A stretch of 64,000 nt of DNA from an uncultured Planctomycetaceae bacterium (lineage in GTDB: Bacteria; Planctomycetota; Planctomycetia; Pirellulales; Thermoguttaceae). Under the pieces are notes generated by a model that made no database searches, was not told the origin of the DNA, and worked only from the letters and a program-made list of their open reading frames with translations. The position numbers were made by a program, and so were the translations under genes. Below are positions 1 to 12,868 of this stretch, piece by piece (position 1 is the stretch's first letter; the number at the start of each line of letters is the position of its first letter). The stretch is taken from NCBI GenBank assembly GCA_946408825.1, contig CAMJTU010000011.1, positions 1 to 64,000 of the forward strand, given 5' to 3'.

Positions 1-1860
<1,860 letters not shown>

Positions 1861-1972
1861 TGCCGCCTCTTTGAACAAACAAAGGTCGCTCCATCGCGAG
1901 TAAGCATGAACACAAACAGCGAAGAAGCTCAGAATCCCAAAACCCTAACGAGTAACACAACTTGGATCTCCA

Positions 1973-2000
1973 ATTATAGTCCATCAACGGGTTGTTTCAA
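1973..2000 (-). promoter_or_regulatory. Predicted sigma-70 promoter for the split-off UvrA half
   Basis: On the minus strand TTGAAA (1995-2000) and TATAAT (1973-1978) are separated by 16 bases. The -35 box overlaps the stop codon of the upstream uvrA gene. The predicted transcript starts near 1966, about 105 bases before the ATG at 1860. This is sequence match only. Confidence 0.5.
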
Positions 2001-5000
2001 GGTAGGATACGGCGGTTAACAGGTATTGGTATCGACTTCCGACCTGAAAGGTAAGGTCCTGTTACGGAAGATTCATTCGCCTTTACAGCCTCAGGCGCTC
2101 CCGAAGCGACAATAAGACCGCCCTGCTTACCCGCACTCGGACCAAAATCCACAAGAAAATCAGCGCTCTCAATTACCTCTTGATCGTGCTCTACAACAAG
2201 CAACGTGTTTCCAAGATCACGAAGCTTGTGCAAGGCGGCAATAAGACGCCTATTATCACGGGTATGAAGTCCGACGGTCGGTTCGTCGAGAACATATAAG
2301 ACGCCTTCAAGTCCACTTCCAATCTGCGCGGCAAGACGTATGCGTTGAGATTCTCCTCCCGAAAGCGATGGCGCTGGGCGTGAAAGCGTTAGGTAATCAA
2401 GCCCAACGTCTACGAGAAATCGTATGCGCGAAATGACCTCGTCGACAAGATCCCCTGCAATTTCTTTTTCCAGACCTGTTAGTTCAAGATTTTCAAAAAT
2501 CTGAATCAATTCGCCTAGAGGAGTCCTACATATCTGATCAAGCGTCATTGCATGGAATTGAACTGCGGCAACGTCGTCACGTAAACGACTTCCTAGGCAA
2601 TCAGGACATTCGCTTTCTTCAATTTGGAATTCGAGGCGACTTCGATAATAAGGAGCCAATCGTCCTGCTTCTTCGATTGCAGGGTAAAGCCCCTTAAACT
2701 GGAAACGGAAAAGAACGTCGCCGTCAGGGATTTGCTTCGCGCCTGACTCGTTCCAGACGCGCCGGCGGTCGCTTTCTGTTTTAACTTGACAAGCATTCGT
2801 CCAATCGACCGCAGTCACGTCAATCCATCGATCGCCAGTCCCGTTAAAAATCAATCGTCGGAAACGCGCGTCTAGACGGTTAAAAGGCGTGTCCAGAGGA
2901 ACTCCTGTGGCACGTGCAAACGCAATCATCGTCGCGAATGTCGTTGGATCGTTGAAATCAGACCAAGTCGGAATAACGCCTTCAAGTAACGTAAGCTTGG
3001 AATCATGAATATGAAAACGCGGATTAGCCCCACTCCTTACTCCCAATCCCTCGCAATTCGGGCACCAGCCCAATGGACTATTAAAGGAAAAATGCTTCGG
3101 GGTTAACGCTTCGAAAGCACGACCGCACTTTTCACACGAAAGCCTTTGACTCAGGGAACGTGATTCCCATTCAGGTTCCGGTCCATCGTCACAAATAATG
3201 ACATTTATTGAACCCGCGCCCCACTCGAGAGCAGTTTCAACGCTAGCAGCCACACGACTGCGAACCGTTTTATCGGCGGTTTTTCCGACGTAACCATGCA
3301 AGCTGAGCCGATCGACAATAAGTTCGATTCTGTTAATTTGCCTTCGATCGAGCGTTGGAGGATTGTCGAGCGAATAGGTTCCGCCGTTCACGCGAACACG
3401 AGAAAAACCTTGTACTCGAAGACGTTCCCAAAGCTTGTCGTAATTATCGCCGCCCTCCAATGCTATTGGAGCAGTAATTAAAACGCGGCGTTCCTTCTCG
3501 TGCCCGATTTGCAACACGCGGGCAACTATTTGATCGGTTGATTGAGAACCGATTGGAATATTGCAATCGGGACAGTAAGAAACGCCAAGCCTAGCGAATA
3601 TTACTCGCAGATAGTCGAGAATCTCTGTAATTGTACCGACGGTAGATCGAGGCGAACGTCCAGTCGTCTTTTGTTCAATAGAAATCGATGGAGAAATTCC
3701 GCTAGTTCGTTCAACCTTCGGTTTTTGAATTTGTCCCAAAAATTGTCGAGCATAGCTCGACAAACTTTCAACGTAACGTCGTCGTCCCTCTGCATAAACG
3801 ACGTCAATTGCAAATGAAGACTTACCGCTTCCACTCGGACCGCAACAAACGGTCATTTGATTTCTAGGGATTTCAACCGAGATATTCTGCAGATTATGTT
3901 CACGGGCGCCTCGAACTATAATAGGCCCCTCTTCATCGGCTTCAGACTTGGCAACACGCATTTTGGAGTCGGTCTCAGCTTTCGTTGCGAGTTGATCAAT
4001 CATCCCCTTGCGGTCTTTAGAAAGGTATTCCTTTAACGCTCTTCCCGTCCATGAGTTAGGGTTATCGGCAACGTCCTCGGGCGTGCCCTCTGCAACTATT
4101 TGTCCTCCAAGATCTCCACCTTCAGGACCAAGGTCTATCACCCAGTCGGCAGTCTTAATAACGTCAAGATTATGCTCAACAATCAAAACTGAGTTACCTG
4201 CGTCGGCAAATCTGCGCAAAACGTTCAAAAGCATCCGAATATCGGCAAAATGAAGCCCCGTCGTCGGCTCGTCGAGAAGATAGAGAGTCTTTCCCGAACT
4301 CTTCTTAACGAGTTCTTTTGCAAGTTTGACGCGTTGCGCTTCTCCTCCTGAAAGAGTGGGCGAAGGTTGTCCGAGTTTCATATAGCCAAGACCAACGTCG
4401 TACAATGTTTGAAGCATATCGTGAATCTTGGGAATATTCTCAAAGACCTTAAGAGCGGTCTCGACGTCAAGATTAAGGACTTGATCTATCGACAAACCTT
4501 TATATTTGACAGCAACCGTCTCGTGGTTAAAACGTCGTCCGCCACATGTTGGACAGGTCGTCCAAACATCTGCGAGAAAGTCCATTTCAAGCTGGATTGA
4601 ACCATTCCCTTCACACGTTTCACAACGGCCGCCGGCGACATTAAAACTGAAGCGTCCCGGAGCAAATCCTTTTGCTCTTGCCTCAGGAGTTTCAGCGAAA
4701 AGTTTGCGGATTTCGTCAAAAAGTTTAATATACGTCGCAGGATTAGATCGAGGCGTGCGACCGATTGGCGACTGATCAATAGAGATAAGCTTCTTAAGAT
4801 GTTCAACGCCCTCAATTGAATCGTATTCACAAGGAGTTGGATCGGCGTGATTAAGTTTAGTTGCAAGCGTTTCTCGCAGAACGTCGTTTACAAGCGAACT
4901 CTTCCCACTGCCGCTAACGCCAGTAACACAAACTATTTCACCGAGAGGAATTCTGACGTCTATATTCTTCAAATTATGACGACGCGCGCCACGAACTACC

Positions 5001-7072
5001 AGCCAGCGCCCATCCGGAGTCCTCCTTCTCTTCGGAACGGAAATATTTTCGTCGCCTACGAGAAACTTAGCAGTTACGCTCTTTTCACGTTGATTCTTTA
5101 GAACGTCCGCAACAGAACCAGACGCTACAATCTGGCCGCCATGAAATCCTGGACCGGGTCCAAAATCGACCAAATGATCAGAAGCGAGCATCGTGTCTTC
5201 GTCATGTTCTACGACAATAACAGAGTTGCCCAAGTCGCGCAGGTTTGTAAGAGCGCCGATTAAGCGATCGTTATCACGAGGATGCAAACCTATTGAAGGT
5301 TCGTCTAATATGTAAAGAACGCCTACGAGACCGCCGCCAATCTGTCCCGCGAGGCGAATGCGTTGCATTTCGCCTCCAGAGAGAGTTGGAGCAGGTCTTC
5401 CGATCGAAAGATACCCCACCCCTACTTCAACGAGGAACCCAAGTCGGACGCATATCTCGTGCACTATATCTTTTGCTACAAGTTGTCCGGATGGCGAAAG
5501 CGAGAGAGAGCTCAAAAACTCGAGTAAAAGCGGTATAGGAAGGTTTGACAACTCAGGCAGCGAGTACGATTTCTTATCCGCAAACGCCGCAGAATTCGAC
5601 AAAGTTTCAAGACGAACCGATCTTGCCTGTTCATTAAGACGCAACCCTCCGCAGTATACACACGGTACGTAACGCATAAAGCGTTCTAATAATTCACGTT
5701 GAGTTTTGTTTGTTGAAACCTCATGTTGTTTAAGCAATTTAGGAATAATCCCTTCGAAAGGACCGCGCCAAGAACGTTCTCCATCGTCTGTTTTCCAGTG
5801 ATAAACAACGCTTGTGTCTCCAGCGCCCCACAAAAATTCATGACGAACACGTTCGTCAAGTTCTTCCCAAGCCGTTTCAAGGACGCTATTATCTTCAAGA
5901 CCGTATTTTTTTTCGAGCGTGGTTGCAATCCCTTGGTAGAGATGTTGTCGCCAAGGTCCAAAATTCTGCCACTTTCCCAATGGGACAACACATCCCTGTT
6001 GGAAAGATTTAGATTTGTCAGGAATCAACAAGTCTGGATCAAATGTAAAAAGTTCCCCCATTCCTTGACAATGCGGACACATTCCCTGCGACGTGTTAAA
6101 ACTAAACATTTGTGGAGTAGGACGTTCGAAACTTAATCCACAATGTGAACAAGCATAATCGGCGCTGAAGTAGAGTTCTTGCCCCACATAATATTTTTGA
6201 TCAACGTACGAGTTGTCGCTGTCGTCTCTGTGGCAAGTCACTTCAAGATCGACGTCTGTCGGCAAACTGTCGATTCCATGTTGGCGCGTACCGAAGAGTT
6301 TAAATTCATCGACGTTTTCGACAGAACTAACATTCTGTTCAATCGTCACGCCTGGAAGAGAATCAATCAGTACAATCAACCCAGGCGAACCGTTTTTTAA
6401 CGCGGCGGAAATCGCGTCTTCAATACGTCGAAAATTCTCTTCGGATTGTTCTAATCGATCAATCACCACGTCTATAGAATGACGGGCTTGATAATCCAGA
6501 TTAGGTAAATCGTCGACTGAATAAAACTTCTCGTCAACCCGAACCTGTTGGAAGCCCTTTCGGCGGAGATTATTAAGTATCTCGACACAACGTCCCCTCT
6601 GATTACGCGTTACTGGCGCTAAAACCCTAAATTTAGTCCCCTCCGGGAAAACCTTAATATGCTCAAAAATTTGAGAACGCGTTTGCGCCACTATTTTTCG
6701 TCCACATTTAGGGCAATAGCTTGTTCCGACTCGCGCGTAAAGGACGCGAAGGTAATCGGAAATTTCGGTAATGGTACCGACTGTCGAACGATTATTCTGA
6801 CCAGCAGTCTTCTGAGAAATTGAAATCGCTGGCCGAAGACCTGTAATTTGATCAACCTTAGCGCGAGGCAATTGTCCAAGAAAGTGTCTCGCATAGCTCG
6901 AGAGACTCTCCAGATATCTACGTTGTCCCTCGGCATAAAGCGTGTCAAAAGCGAGCGAACTTTTACCGCTGCCACTTACGCCCGTAAAACAGACAAGCCG
7001 ATTACTAGGTAGCCGGAGATCGACGTTATTAAGATTATGTTCGCGCGCACCGTGAATTACAATATCAGACAT
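1997..7072 (-). CDS. uvrA: Giant UvrA: one complete UvrA fused to the N-terminal half of a second
   Basis: This is the nucleotide-excision-repair damage sensor. The 1691-residue protein holds three ABC ATPase modules: Walker A motifs near residues 31, 717 and 1076, and LSGGE signatures near 562, 904 and 1567. Each N-type module carries the [14 protein letters not shown] stretch and CxxC zinc pairs. Residues 1 to ~1000 form a full UvrA, and ~1060 to 1691 are the first half of a second copy. Its partner half is the next gene downstream. Tandem double UvrA is known in chlamydiae and planctomycetes, where it is a single chain. Here the chain ends just after the third module. I take the ATG at 7072 ([13 protein letters not shown]), which fits UvrA N-termini, rather than the in-frame TTG at 7093. 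A GGCGGCG stretch precedes it. Confidence 0.93.
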   Translation of the reverse strand: MSDIVIHGAREHNLNNVDLRLPSNRLVCFTGVSGSGKSSLAFDTLYAEGQRRYLESLSSYARHFLGQLPRAKVDQITGLRPAISISQKTAGQNNRSTVGTITEISDYLRVLYARVGTSYCPKCGRKIVAQTRSQIFEHIKVFPEGTKFRVLAPVTRNQRGRCVEILNNLRRKGFQQVRVDEKFYSVDDLPNLDYQARHSIDVVIDRLEQSEENFRRIEDAISAALKNGSPGLIVLIDSLPGVTIEQNVSSVENVDEFKLFGTRQHGIDSLPTDVDLEVTCHRDDSDNSYVDQKYYVGQELYFSADYACSHCGLSFERPTPQMFSFNTSQGMCPHCQGMGELFTFDPDLLIPDKSKSFQQGCVVPLGKWQNFGPWRQHLYQGIATTLEKKYGLEDNSVLETAWEELDERVRHEFLWGAGDTSVVYHWKTDDGERSWRGPFEGIIPKLLKQHEVSTNKTQRELLERFMRYVPCVYCGGLRLNEQARSVRLETLSNSAAFADKKSYSLPELSNLPIPLLLEFLSSLSLSPSGQLVAKDIVHEICVRLGFLVEVGVGYLSIGRPAPTLSGGEMQRIRLAGQIGGGLVGVLYILDEPSIGLHPRDNDRLIGALTNLRDLGNSVIVVEHDEDTMLASDHLVDFGPGPGFHGGQIVASGSVADVLKNQREKSVTAKFLVGDENISVPKRRRTPDGRWLVVRGARRHNLKNIDVRIPLGEIVCVTGVSGSGKSSLVNDVLRETLATKLNHADPTPCEYDSIEGVEHLKKLISIDQSPIGRTPRSNPATYIKLFDEIRKLFAETPEARAKGFAPGRFSFNVAGGRCETCEGNGSIQLEMDFLADVWTTCPTCGGRRFNHETVAVKYKGLSIDQVLNLDVETALKVFENIPKIHDMLQTLYDVGLGYMKLGQPSPTLSGGEAQRVKLAKELVKKSSGKTLYLLDEPTTGLHFADIRMLLNVLRRFADAGNSVLIVEHNLDVIKTADWVIDLGPEGGDLGGQIVAEGTPEDVADNPNSWTGRALKEYLSKDRKGMIDQLATKAETDSKMRVAKSEADEEGPIIVRGAREHNLQNISVEIPRNQMTVCCGPSGSGKSSFAIDVVYAEGRRRYVESLSSYARQFLGQIQKPKVERTSGISPSISIEQKTTGRSPRSTVGTITEILDYLRVIFARLGVSYCPDCNIPIGSQSTDQIVARVLQIGHEKERRVLITAPIALEGGDNYDKLWERLRVQGFSRVRVNGGTYSLDNPPTLDRRQINRIELIVDRLSLHGYVGKTADKTVRSRVAASVETALEWGAGSINVIICDDGPEPEWESRSLSQRLSCEKCGRAFEALTPKHFSFNSPLGWCPNCEGLGVRSGANPRFHIHDSKLTLLEGVIPTWSDFNDPTTFATMIAFARATGVPLDTPFNRLDARFRRLIFNGTGDRWIDVTAVDWTNACQVKTESDRRRVWNESGAKQIPDGDVLFRFQFKGLYPAIEEAGRLAPYYRSRLEFQIEESECPDCLGSRLRDDVAAVQFHAMTLDQICRTPLGELIQIFENLELTGLEKEIAGDLVDEVISRIRFLVDVGLDYLTLSRPAPSLSGGESQRIRLAAQIGSGLEGVLYVLDEPTVGLHTRDNRRLIAALHKLRDLGNTLLVVEHDQEVIESADFLVDFGPSAGKQGGLIVASGAPEAVKANESSVTGPYLSGRKSIPIPVNRRILP

Positions 7073-7164
7073 GTCGCCGCCGAAAACTTCCAAGAAAGCT
7101 ACAAAACCGAAGTTACGCGCCTTAAAATGACTATGTCGCCAGACGAACCTCGTTTATTCGCTAT

Positions 7165-7220
7165 AAAAAAAAAGAAGCGCCGTCCCGACTCAAAGCTTAA
7201 ATCTAAATCAAAACGGCGCT
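7165..7220 (-). terminator. Rho-independent terminator after dapL
   Basis: An 8-bp inverted repeat (AGCGCCGT, 7176-7183, with 7213-7220) is followed on the minus strand by a run of T (complement of 7165-7173). It sits just past the dapL stop and before uvrA. The 29-base loop is long. Confidence 0.5.
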
Positions 7221-7258
7221 CCAAAAAACTAAAAACGACCTAAACCGTTACCGTGAAA

Positions 7259-8491
7259 TCAGAACTCAAAGGAGATCTTCGCCAAGCGCTCAGAAAGATC
7301 GTTCATAAGTTCGTCTTCTTTCTCTACGGAGTCTGCAAGATAGGTCACTGAAAAACGAAGATAGGAACCGGCGTTATCCCAAGGGACAGTACAAATCGAC
7401 TGTTCCGTAATGAGGAATTGCCCAACTTCTTCCGCGTTTTCGAATTGACGCCCCCCCTTTATCCCCTTCGGCGCTCTTGCATAAAGGAAGTAAGTGCCGC
7501 CAGGAACTTGGCAATCGAAACCAAACTTATTAAGCGTATTAACTAGTTTTTGAAGACGTCTCAAATACTTTGCGCGCGCTTGGTCTGGAATAGAATCGTC
7601 GTCGAGCGCAACGACAGCCGCTTTTTGAATCGCTAAAAATTGACCGCTATCGCTATTGTCTTTGACGTCGGCAAATGCGTGGACAATGCGTTCATTGCCG
7701 CAAACCCATCCAAGACGCCACCCAATCATATGCCATCCCTTAGACATTGAGTGGACTTCAACGCCAACATCCTTGGCGCCTTCCACCTCTAAGAAACTCA
7801 TTGGACGTGCACGATAGGAAAACATCGAGTGAGCCGCGTCCTGAACGATTACAACTTCATTCCTTTTGGCAAAATCAACAACTTCATTGAAAAAATCGAC
7901 CGTGCCAAGTTGTCCGGTGGGACTGTTTGGATAATTAAGAACCAGCAATTTGGAACGCTTCAGAACGTCTGCGGGAATCGAATCAAGGTCGGGGTAGAAA
8001 TTATTCTCCGGCAGTAGTGGAAGATTGTAAACTTCGCCTCCGTTATAACGCGTGTGCGTACCAGCGACAGGATAACCCGGCGTTGTCATAAGAGTCACGT
8101 CGCCTGGATTAATGAACACGTCTGGCAACATTGCTAGAGCAGGTTTTGAACCGATGCTATGATTGATCTCTGTCGCTGGATCCAGGACAACGTTAAAGCG
8201 TCGCTTCATAAAACGAGCCACCGCCTCCTTAAACTCCATGCAACCGTTATCAGCGTAACCTCTGTTTTCAAGTTTATTCAGTTCTTCGGCCATTTTTGCG
8301 CGAACGGAAACCGCAGCAACTTCGTCGTTCTCGCCAATGCCGAAGTCAAGCAAACGGCGCTCTGGATGTTCGGCAAGCGCCTTACGTTTCGCACGTTTAA
8401 TCTTTTCGAACTTATAAATTTCAGTGCTTTTACCGTAGTTCACGCCGCCGATTCGATCGGCAAACAACTTCTGAAAAAAAGGATCGCTCAT
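7259..8491 (-). CDS. dapL: LL-diaminopimelate aminotransferase
   Basis: This cytoplasmic PLP enzyme converts tetrahydrodipicolinate and glutamate directly to LL-diaminopimelate, for lysine and peptidoglycan precursor synthesis. The protein shows the family pattern: GENDE near residue 54, GSKPALAMLP near 114, NYPNSPTG near 187, and the PLP lysine in SMSKGWHMIGWRLG (K251). From the ATG at 8491 it is 410 residues, the usual DapL length, so I prefer this start over the upstream in-frame ATGs at 8506 and 8530. The ribosome-binding site is weak. It stands alone between a terminator and a long non-coding leader that contains an inverted repeat. A generic class I/II aminotransferase is the alternative, but the sequence follows the planctomycete DapL type closely. 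Confidence 0.9.
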   Translation of the reverse strand: MSDPFFQKLFADRIGGVNYGKSTEIYKFEKIKRAKRKALAEHPERRLLDFGIGENDEVAAVSVRAKMAEELNKLENRGYADNGCMEFKEAVARFMKRRFNVVLDPATEINHSIGSKPALAMLPDVFINPGDVTLMTTPGYPVAGTHTRYNGGEVYNLPLLPENNFYPDLDSIPADVLKRSKLLVLNYPNSPTGQLGTVDFFNEVVDFAKRNEVVIVQDAAHSMFSYRARPMSFLEVEGAKDVGVEVHSMSKGWHMIGWRLGWVCGNERIVHAFADVKDNSDSGQFLAIQKAAVVALDDDSIPDQARAKYLRRLQKLVNTLNKFGFDCQVPGGTYFLYARAPKGIKGGRQFENAEEVGQFLITEQSICTVPWDNAGSYLRFSVTYLADSVEKEDELMNDLSERLAKISFEF

Positions 8492-8563
8492 TATTCCGAT
8501 TTCCATGTTATAGGCACCGCCAAGTTTCATTACCGAAATAAAAACCAGAAAACGAAACAAAAT

Positions 8564-8591
8564 TTGACAGTGAAAATGACGGAACTGTCAA
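8564..8591. promoter_or_regulatory. Perfect inverted repeat upstream of dapL, possible operator or leader hairpin
   Basis: TTGACAGT (8564-8571) and its exact complement ACTGTCAA (8584-8591) flank a 12-base spacer. The repeat lies 73 bases before the dapL ATG. A TATAAT box on the minus strand at 8654-8659 would place it in the transcribed leader. It could be a repressor site, a leader hairpin, or chance. Confidence 0.35.
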
Positions 8592-9991
8592 CGAAAAGGC
8601 CCCAAAAAAGGGAGCGACTCAACTGAGAAGTTCCAATAGGTAAAGGAAATGTTATTATACGACCTTTTCATTGATATAAAGCCCCCGGAATCGACTTTTC
8701 TAAAAACTCAACATCTCATTACCACAAAACACGAAACAATTCTCATCAAGCTGGGATAATCCATGGAACATGGGAGCCCCTAAAACAGTCCTTTTTGAAA
8801 AGACAATATGTTCTAAGAAGACTTTTTCCTCAGTTTTACCACTTAGTTTTTATTATAGAGACGGTTGATTTAGATTGATTGTCGCGGAAATTTTTCGCAA
8901 CGGACGTTTCTAAATATGCTGTTTCCTACCCCCTAAAATCGCCCTTCGAATACCGATAATTATAGGTGTTGTAAACATAGTCTAAAATCAATCGTGAATC
9001 GAACCCGTATGCCCCCAACACATCGCCAATCTCCGTCAAAGATTAAGTTAATAATGAATACAAAGATTCAGATGTGATTGTTCGATTCAAAACCGTTCCC
9101 CTCGAATTGTATCGGCGTCAAAAGAACGCTCCACATGCCTTGGTCGCAAATTTTGTTTTCACAACTAGGGGGAAGTCCTTAACGCCTCGGTAAGCCGAAT
9201 ATCCCAGGGCAACTTAAAGGATTATTGTCGTCCAACTGTTCAAGACGACATTTCACGCCTTTAACAACCGCTTGTTGTGCAATAGTCGACGATAAGTTAG
9301 CCTTCAGCGTTTCCTCTCATTATAGTTCTTTCACTCATTCCTTTTGGCATCAAGTTAGCGACCACGTTCTCTTGAACGAGTTTGTTCTTTCGTTCTGGTA
9401 TTTGCCAATTTTCTGGAATCTCCCTTGATTCAAGCGTTTTCTTTATAGCTTTTGAGCTGTGAACCAACCTTTTTCAAAGGCCGATTCAATAACGCAATCA
9501 TTACAGGAATATCGGCCCTTTGAGTTACGGTAGTTTGTCAAAGACTTTTGAAAGTTTGCCCTTCATTCCGTCTTGAGCGAGTCATTGCTGAATAGAGATC
9601 GTTTTTATGCGAAAAGCTTGTCGCATACCGGAAATTCAGAAACATCGAGTAGAAAAATGGCGCTAAGGCGCTCCATGCGCCTTTCAGAAGGGTTGTTCAA
9701 AAGACAGAGTAAGATAATTTTAACGCCATGACCGCGTCAAAAGGAGGACGACCATTTCTGCATGACTACTTCGAAGAACGAAAAGCGTTACGGTTACAGA
9801 AAGAATGTTTCCAAATCATGCCTCAATCAATAAGGGCGCGTAATCGACTAATAACGCAAATCGAACAAACCGCCAATTAACGACAATGGAACCGCGATAA
9901 ACATGAGAGACCATCAAAATCAGACCTGACAATCTTGAATAGTATTCAAAATTACGCGCTGGAATCATCTAACTCAACTCGTAAAAAGGCT
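8592..9991. other. Gene-poor intergenic stretch between dapL and mnmA
   Basis: No convincing gene is visible in these 1.4 kb. They hold a TATAAT box on the minus strand (8654-8659), a GTCGTC/GACGAC hairpin (9226-9250), and a short AAGGCGC/GCGCCTT hairpin (9665-9683) that could end mnmA transcripts. There is also one 50-codon open frame at 9728-9880. Stop codons are frequent in all frames, and no transposase remnant was recognised. Confidence 0.5.
9728..9880 (+). CDS. Possible small protein of unknown function (50 aa)
   Basis: An ATG-started frame encodes a charged 50-residue peptide beginning MTASKGGRPFLHDYFEE and ending in EQTAN. I recognise no family. It has no clear ribosome-binding site, since the bases before the ATG are AT-rich without a purine run, and no partner gene nearby. 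It may be chance or a remnant. Confidence 0.15.
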   Translation: MTASKGGRPFLHDYFEERKALRLQKECFQIMPQSIRARNRLITQIEQTAN

Positions 9992-11287
9992 CTAGAAACG
10001 CTCAACGATCGTTCCCCCTCCGAGCAAACGGTCACGCCAGTAACAAACAAGCGCTTGACCTGGCGCGACGCCGTAAAAAGGTCTATCGGTAAAAACGGTA
10101 ATAGTTCCGTCTGAAAACGCACGAACAGTCGCAGGAATAACCTCGTTGCGGTAGCGAATCTTCACACAGCATCTAAAGGATTCGTCTTGTGGGACAGGAG
10201 CGTGCCAGTTAGCGTCAATCGCATGGATTTCGCTAACAGCAAGAGCATCATATGGACCGAGCGTTACAGCGTTCAACTCTGGGATTATTTTTTGAACAAA
10301 GATACGTTCGCCAAAACCAATCCCCAGCCCCTTACGTTGTCCTATGGTAAACTTTTCATACCCTTGATGTCGCCCGATCTCTCTGCCGTCAAGAGAGAGG
10401 AAAGGACCGGAAGTATCTTTCGAGATGTTCAACCAACGTTCGGACTGTGAATCGCGTAGTCGACGAATAAAATCGACTCTTTCCTGATCTGGAACAAAAC
10501 AGATTTCCTGACTATCGCTACGATTTGCAACCTGAAGATTTCTTTTAGAGGCGATATTTCGGACTTCAGATTTCGAAAACTGTCCTACAGGAAAAATTAT
10601 TCGATCAAGCACATGCCTTTTTACGCGAAACAGAAAATAAGATTGATCTTTTGGCGACGGTGAACGTAATACAAATTTGGAATTAATATCCGTTTTTAAC
10701 CATGAAGGGACTTCTATAAATTCAGAGTCATAAATCGGTTCTTCTCTATGTTCCACATGGTTACTCTCTAGACTCTCAAGCCAATCGCCGACGCTACAGA
10801 TTTGGGCATAGTGTCCCGTCGCTAAGAAATCGAAACCTTGCGACTGTGCGAAATCCCACAAAACGCCAAATTTTATGTATCTATTACACAAAACGCAAGG
10901 ATTGGGGGTTTGAGCTGAATAATACCGAGTAATAAAATCTTCGACGATTTTTGAAAACGGATCGTCTAAGTCGATAATTGTCAGGCCTATCCCTACTGCA
11001 ATGGCAACTTCCATTGCCGATGTAGCGTCTGTCGGCAAAAGAAACGGCAAATCTTTATGATTCCATTCACGTTTGACATATTTCCCGTCTTCCGTGACGG
11101 AAACAATTCGTAGTTGCGCTTTTTCACCCAATTGCTGGAGAGTTGCTCGAGAGAGTTCAGCGTCAAGCGTCCGTTGATAACGGTGACGCATAAAAACCCC
11201 GCTTACCTGATTCCCACCTTCCTTAAGCAACATGGCGGAAACCCCACTATCAACTCCGCCTGAAATAGCCGTCAAAATCTTCTTCAT
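9992..11287 (-). CDS. mnmA: tRNA-specific 2-thiouridylase MnmA
   Basis: MnmA uses ATP and a persulfide sulfur to thiolate U34 of the tRNAs for Lys, Glu and Gln. The protein has the N-terminal PP-loop SGGVDS (residues 9-14) and the catalytic cysteine in PNPCVLCNRYIKFG (C131). ATGHY follows, then KDQSYFLF, the second catalytic cysteine in SQEICFVPD (C263) and the FTIGQRKGLGIG segment before the C-terminal beta-barrel. At 431 residues it is longer than the E. coli enzyme because of an insertion at about residues 165-205. The start is the ATG at 11287 with only a weak GAG upstream. It follows the sialidase-like gene by 101 bases on the same strand. Confidence 0.96.
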   Translation of the reverse strand: MKKILTAISGGVDSGVSAMLLKEGGNQVSGVFMRHRYQRTLDAELSRATLQQLGEKAQLRIVSVTEDGKYVKREWNHKDLPFLLPTDATSAMEVAIAVGIGLTIIDLDDPFSKIVEDFITRYYSAQTPNPCVLCNRYIKFGVLWDFAQSQGFDFLATGHYAQICSVGDWLESLESNHVEHREEPIYDSEFIEVPSWLKTDINSKFVLRSPSPKDQSYFLFRVKRHVLDRIIFPVGQFSKSEVRNIASKRNLQVANRSDSQEICFVPDQERVDFIRRLRDSQSERWLNISKDTSGPFLSLDGREIGRHQGYEKFTIGQRKGLGIGFGERIFVQKIIPELNAVTLGPYDALAVSEIHAIDANWHAPVPQDESFRCCVKIRYRNEVIPATVRAFSDGTITVFTDRPFYGVAPGQALVCYWRDRLLGGGTIVERF

Positions 11288-11388
11288 TATAGAAACTCAA
11301 CGCTTAAACTAAAACGACGAAAACGCTAGACTCAACAGGGTTGAAAGCAGACTGGTGGGAGTCGTCTGCTACCGCAATGGCATGAGGT

Positions 11389-12768
11389 CTACTTGTCATC
11401 TTTTGTAACTGAAAGCTCAGGACTGTTTTTAAACCATGACTCGTCGATAAAGCGCCCCAAAAGATAAAACTTTTGATCGGGATACCAAAGAACGGGATTT
11501 CCGTCTATCATCGTCATGCTTGTATAAAAAGAATTGCTCGACGGACGATTGATAAAAAGTTGGGGTTCTCCAAACCAAATCGGTTGGCGCGCCCCCTCCT
11601 GATAAGCGCCGGCTATGAGGTAAAGGGGACCACGATTCTGCCATGGACTGCCGGCTTCGAAATCAAACCTATTGTGGATAAATGCGAAATAATATCCGCT
11701 TCCAGACGTCTCGCCTTTCCAATCATAAATAGGACAAGGAGACACCGGATGCAAATACGGTCTACCGTCGTCACGATCACGAAGTATCTCTGGAAGAGAC
11801 CATGTTTCACCCAAATCTTCGCTAACGCTCCAACAAGGGTAACCTATCCCCGTGCGCATAAGCGCAAAAAGTCGCCCGTCAGGTAGTTTCACTATCGACG
11901 GTTCCTCACAATACAGCCCCTTGCTTAACGCTTTATCATCCGTCATAAACCATTTTGTAATAATATCTTTAGGCTCAGGATCGTCGTCGATATTTTCAAA
12001 ACGTATAAACTCGGTGACGGTACGACACTTATCATGGTACTGCGGCGCAACATAACGTGTAACGCCAACAAGATATTTGCCATGTTCTCCAAGTCGTAAA
12101 GGGTGTTGCCAAACAACCCATTCTGTGGGAATAGTCTCATCGGGAGAGTCGTAAGAAGATCTAGGCAACGGTATTAATTGAGGGCTTGACCACGTGTCTC
12201 CTAGGTCGTCGCTATAAATTCCAGCCATTAAACCTGTATGTTGCCGATTGGTAGAAACCTTTCCCTCTTGATATTGGTTATAGAGGACATAAATGCGTCC
12301 GCTCTTCGAAACCATCGCAAATCCCCAACTGGCGATGGGCGAGTTGGAATGGAAAGTTTTTGGTCCTGCGAGAACCTTAGGTTCACTCCAAGTCTTTCCT
12401 CTATCATAACTGCGGAAAAAAGTTATATGCTGATCGAGCGCGCCTTCGCAAGTAGCTTGACATGTTGTCGCAAAAAGAACGCCGCTCAATCCTTCAAAAA
12501 CTTGGAAATGATCGTTGTAACAATCGCCTAATTTTTCAGGATTAACTTGTGGAACATAGACGATAAAATCAGGTTTTGTAGTTTGAACGTCATTTAGAAA
12601 ATTCGTTTTTTCTTTGAGACGTCGTTCGATCGTCGTTTTAACACGTTCTGAATATTCCGCTCTCCAGTCGTCGACGTTAGCGCTTTGCTGGGCAAATATT
12701 GAAACGTCTATCAAACAAACTACAATACCTATCGCCGCTACGCTAAACCCATTAACGATTTTTCTCAT
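11389..12768 (-). CDS. Secreted sialidase-like BNR-repeat protein
   Basis: This is probably an exported glycoside hydrolase or glycan-binding beta-propeller of the exo-alpha-sialidase superfamily. It starts with a signal peptide (MRKIVNGF ... VSIFAQ). Three Asp-box motifs (SxDxGxTW) are visible: SYDRGKTW, SDDLGDTW and SEDLGETW. The length of 459 residues fits a single six-bladed propeller. The start at 12768 is supported by GAGGGAAG about 6-13 bases upstream. Planctomycetes encode many such proteins with unknown substrates, and I could not assign the sialidase catalytic arginine triad by eye. True sialidase activity is therefore unproven. It lies 100 bases downstream of the DUF374 gene, which may share its transcript. 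Confidence 0.75.
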   Translation of the reverse strand: MRKIVNGFSVAAIGIVVCLIDVSIFAQQSANVDDWRAEYSERVKTTIERRLKEKTNFLNDVQTTKPDFIVYVPQVNPEKLGDCYNDHFQVFEGLSGVLFATTCQATCEGALDQHITFFRSYDRGKTWSEPKVLAGPKTFHSNSPIASWGFAMVSKSGRIYVLYNQYQEGKVSTNRQHTGLMAGIYSDDLGDTWSSPQLIPLPRSSYDSPDETIPTEWVVWQHPLRLGEHGKYLVGVTRYVAPQYHDKCRTVTEFIRFENIDDDPEPKDIITKWFMTDDKALSKGLYCEEPSIVKLPDGRLFALMRTGIGYPCWSVSEDLGETWSLPEILRDRDDGRPYLHPVSPCPIYDWKGETSGSGYYFAFIHNRFDFEAGSPWQNRGPLYLIAGAYQEGARQPIWFGEPQLFINRPSSNSFYTSMTMIDGNPVLWYPDQKFYLLGRFIDESWFKNSPELSVTKDDK

Positions 12769-12868
12769 TACTTCCCTCAGAAAAATGGATAGACGACGAA
12801 AGACGAAAACGTCAATCTGTCAGGCCAATTGTCTGTATTAAATTTTATGTCCAGACCTCGGAGGCAGC

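Noticed and set aside
7127..7243. Short Lys/Arg-rich plus-strand peptide next to uvrA
   Set aside because: The sequence is better explained by the terminator stem and T-tract of dapL on the other strand.
9225..9428. 67-codon plus-strand frame in the gene-poor stretch
   Set aside because: No ribosome-binding site, no family, and a composition unlike the real genes.
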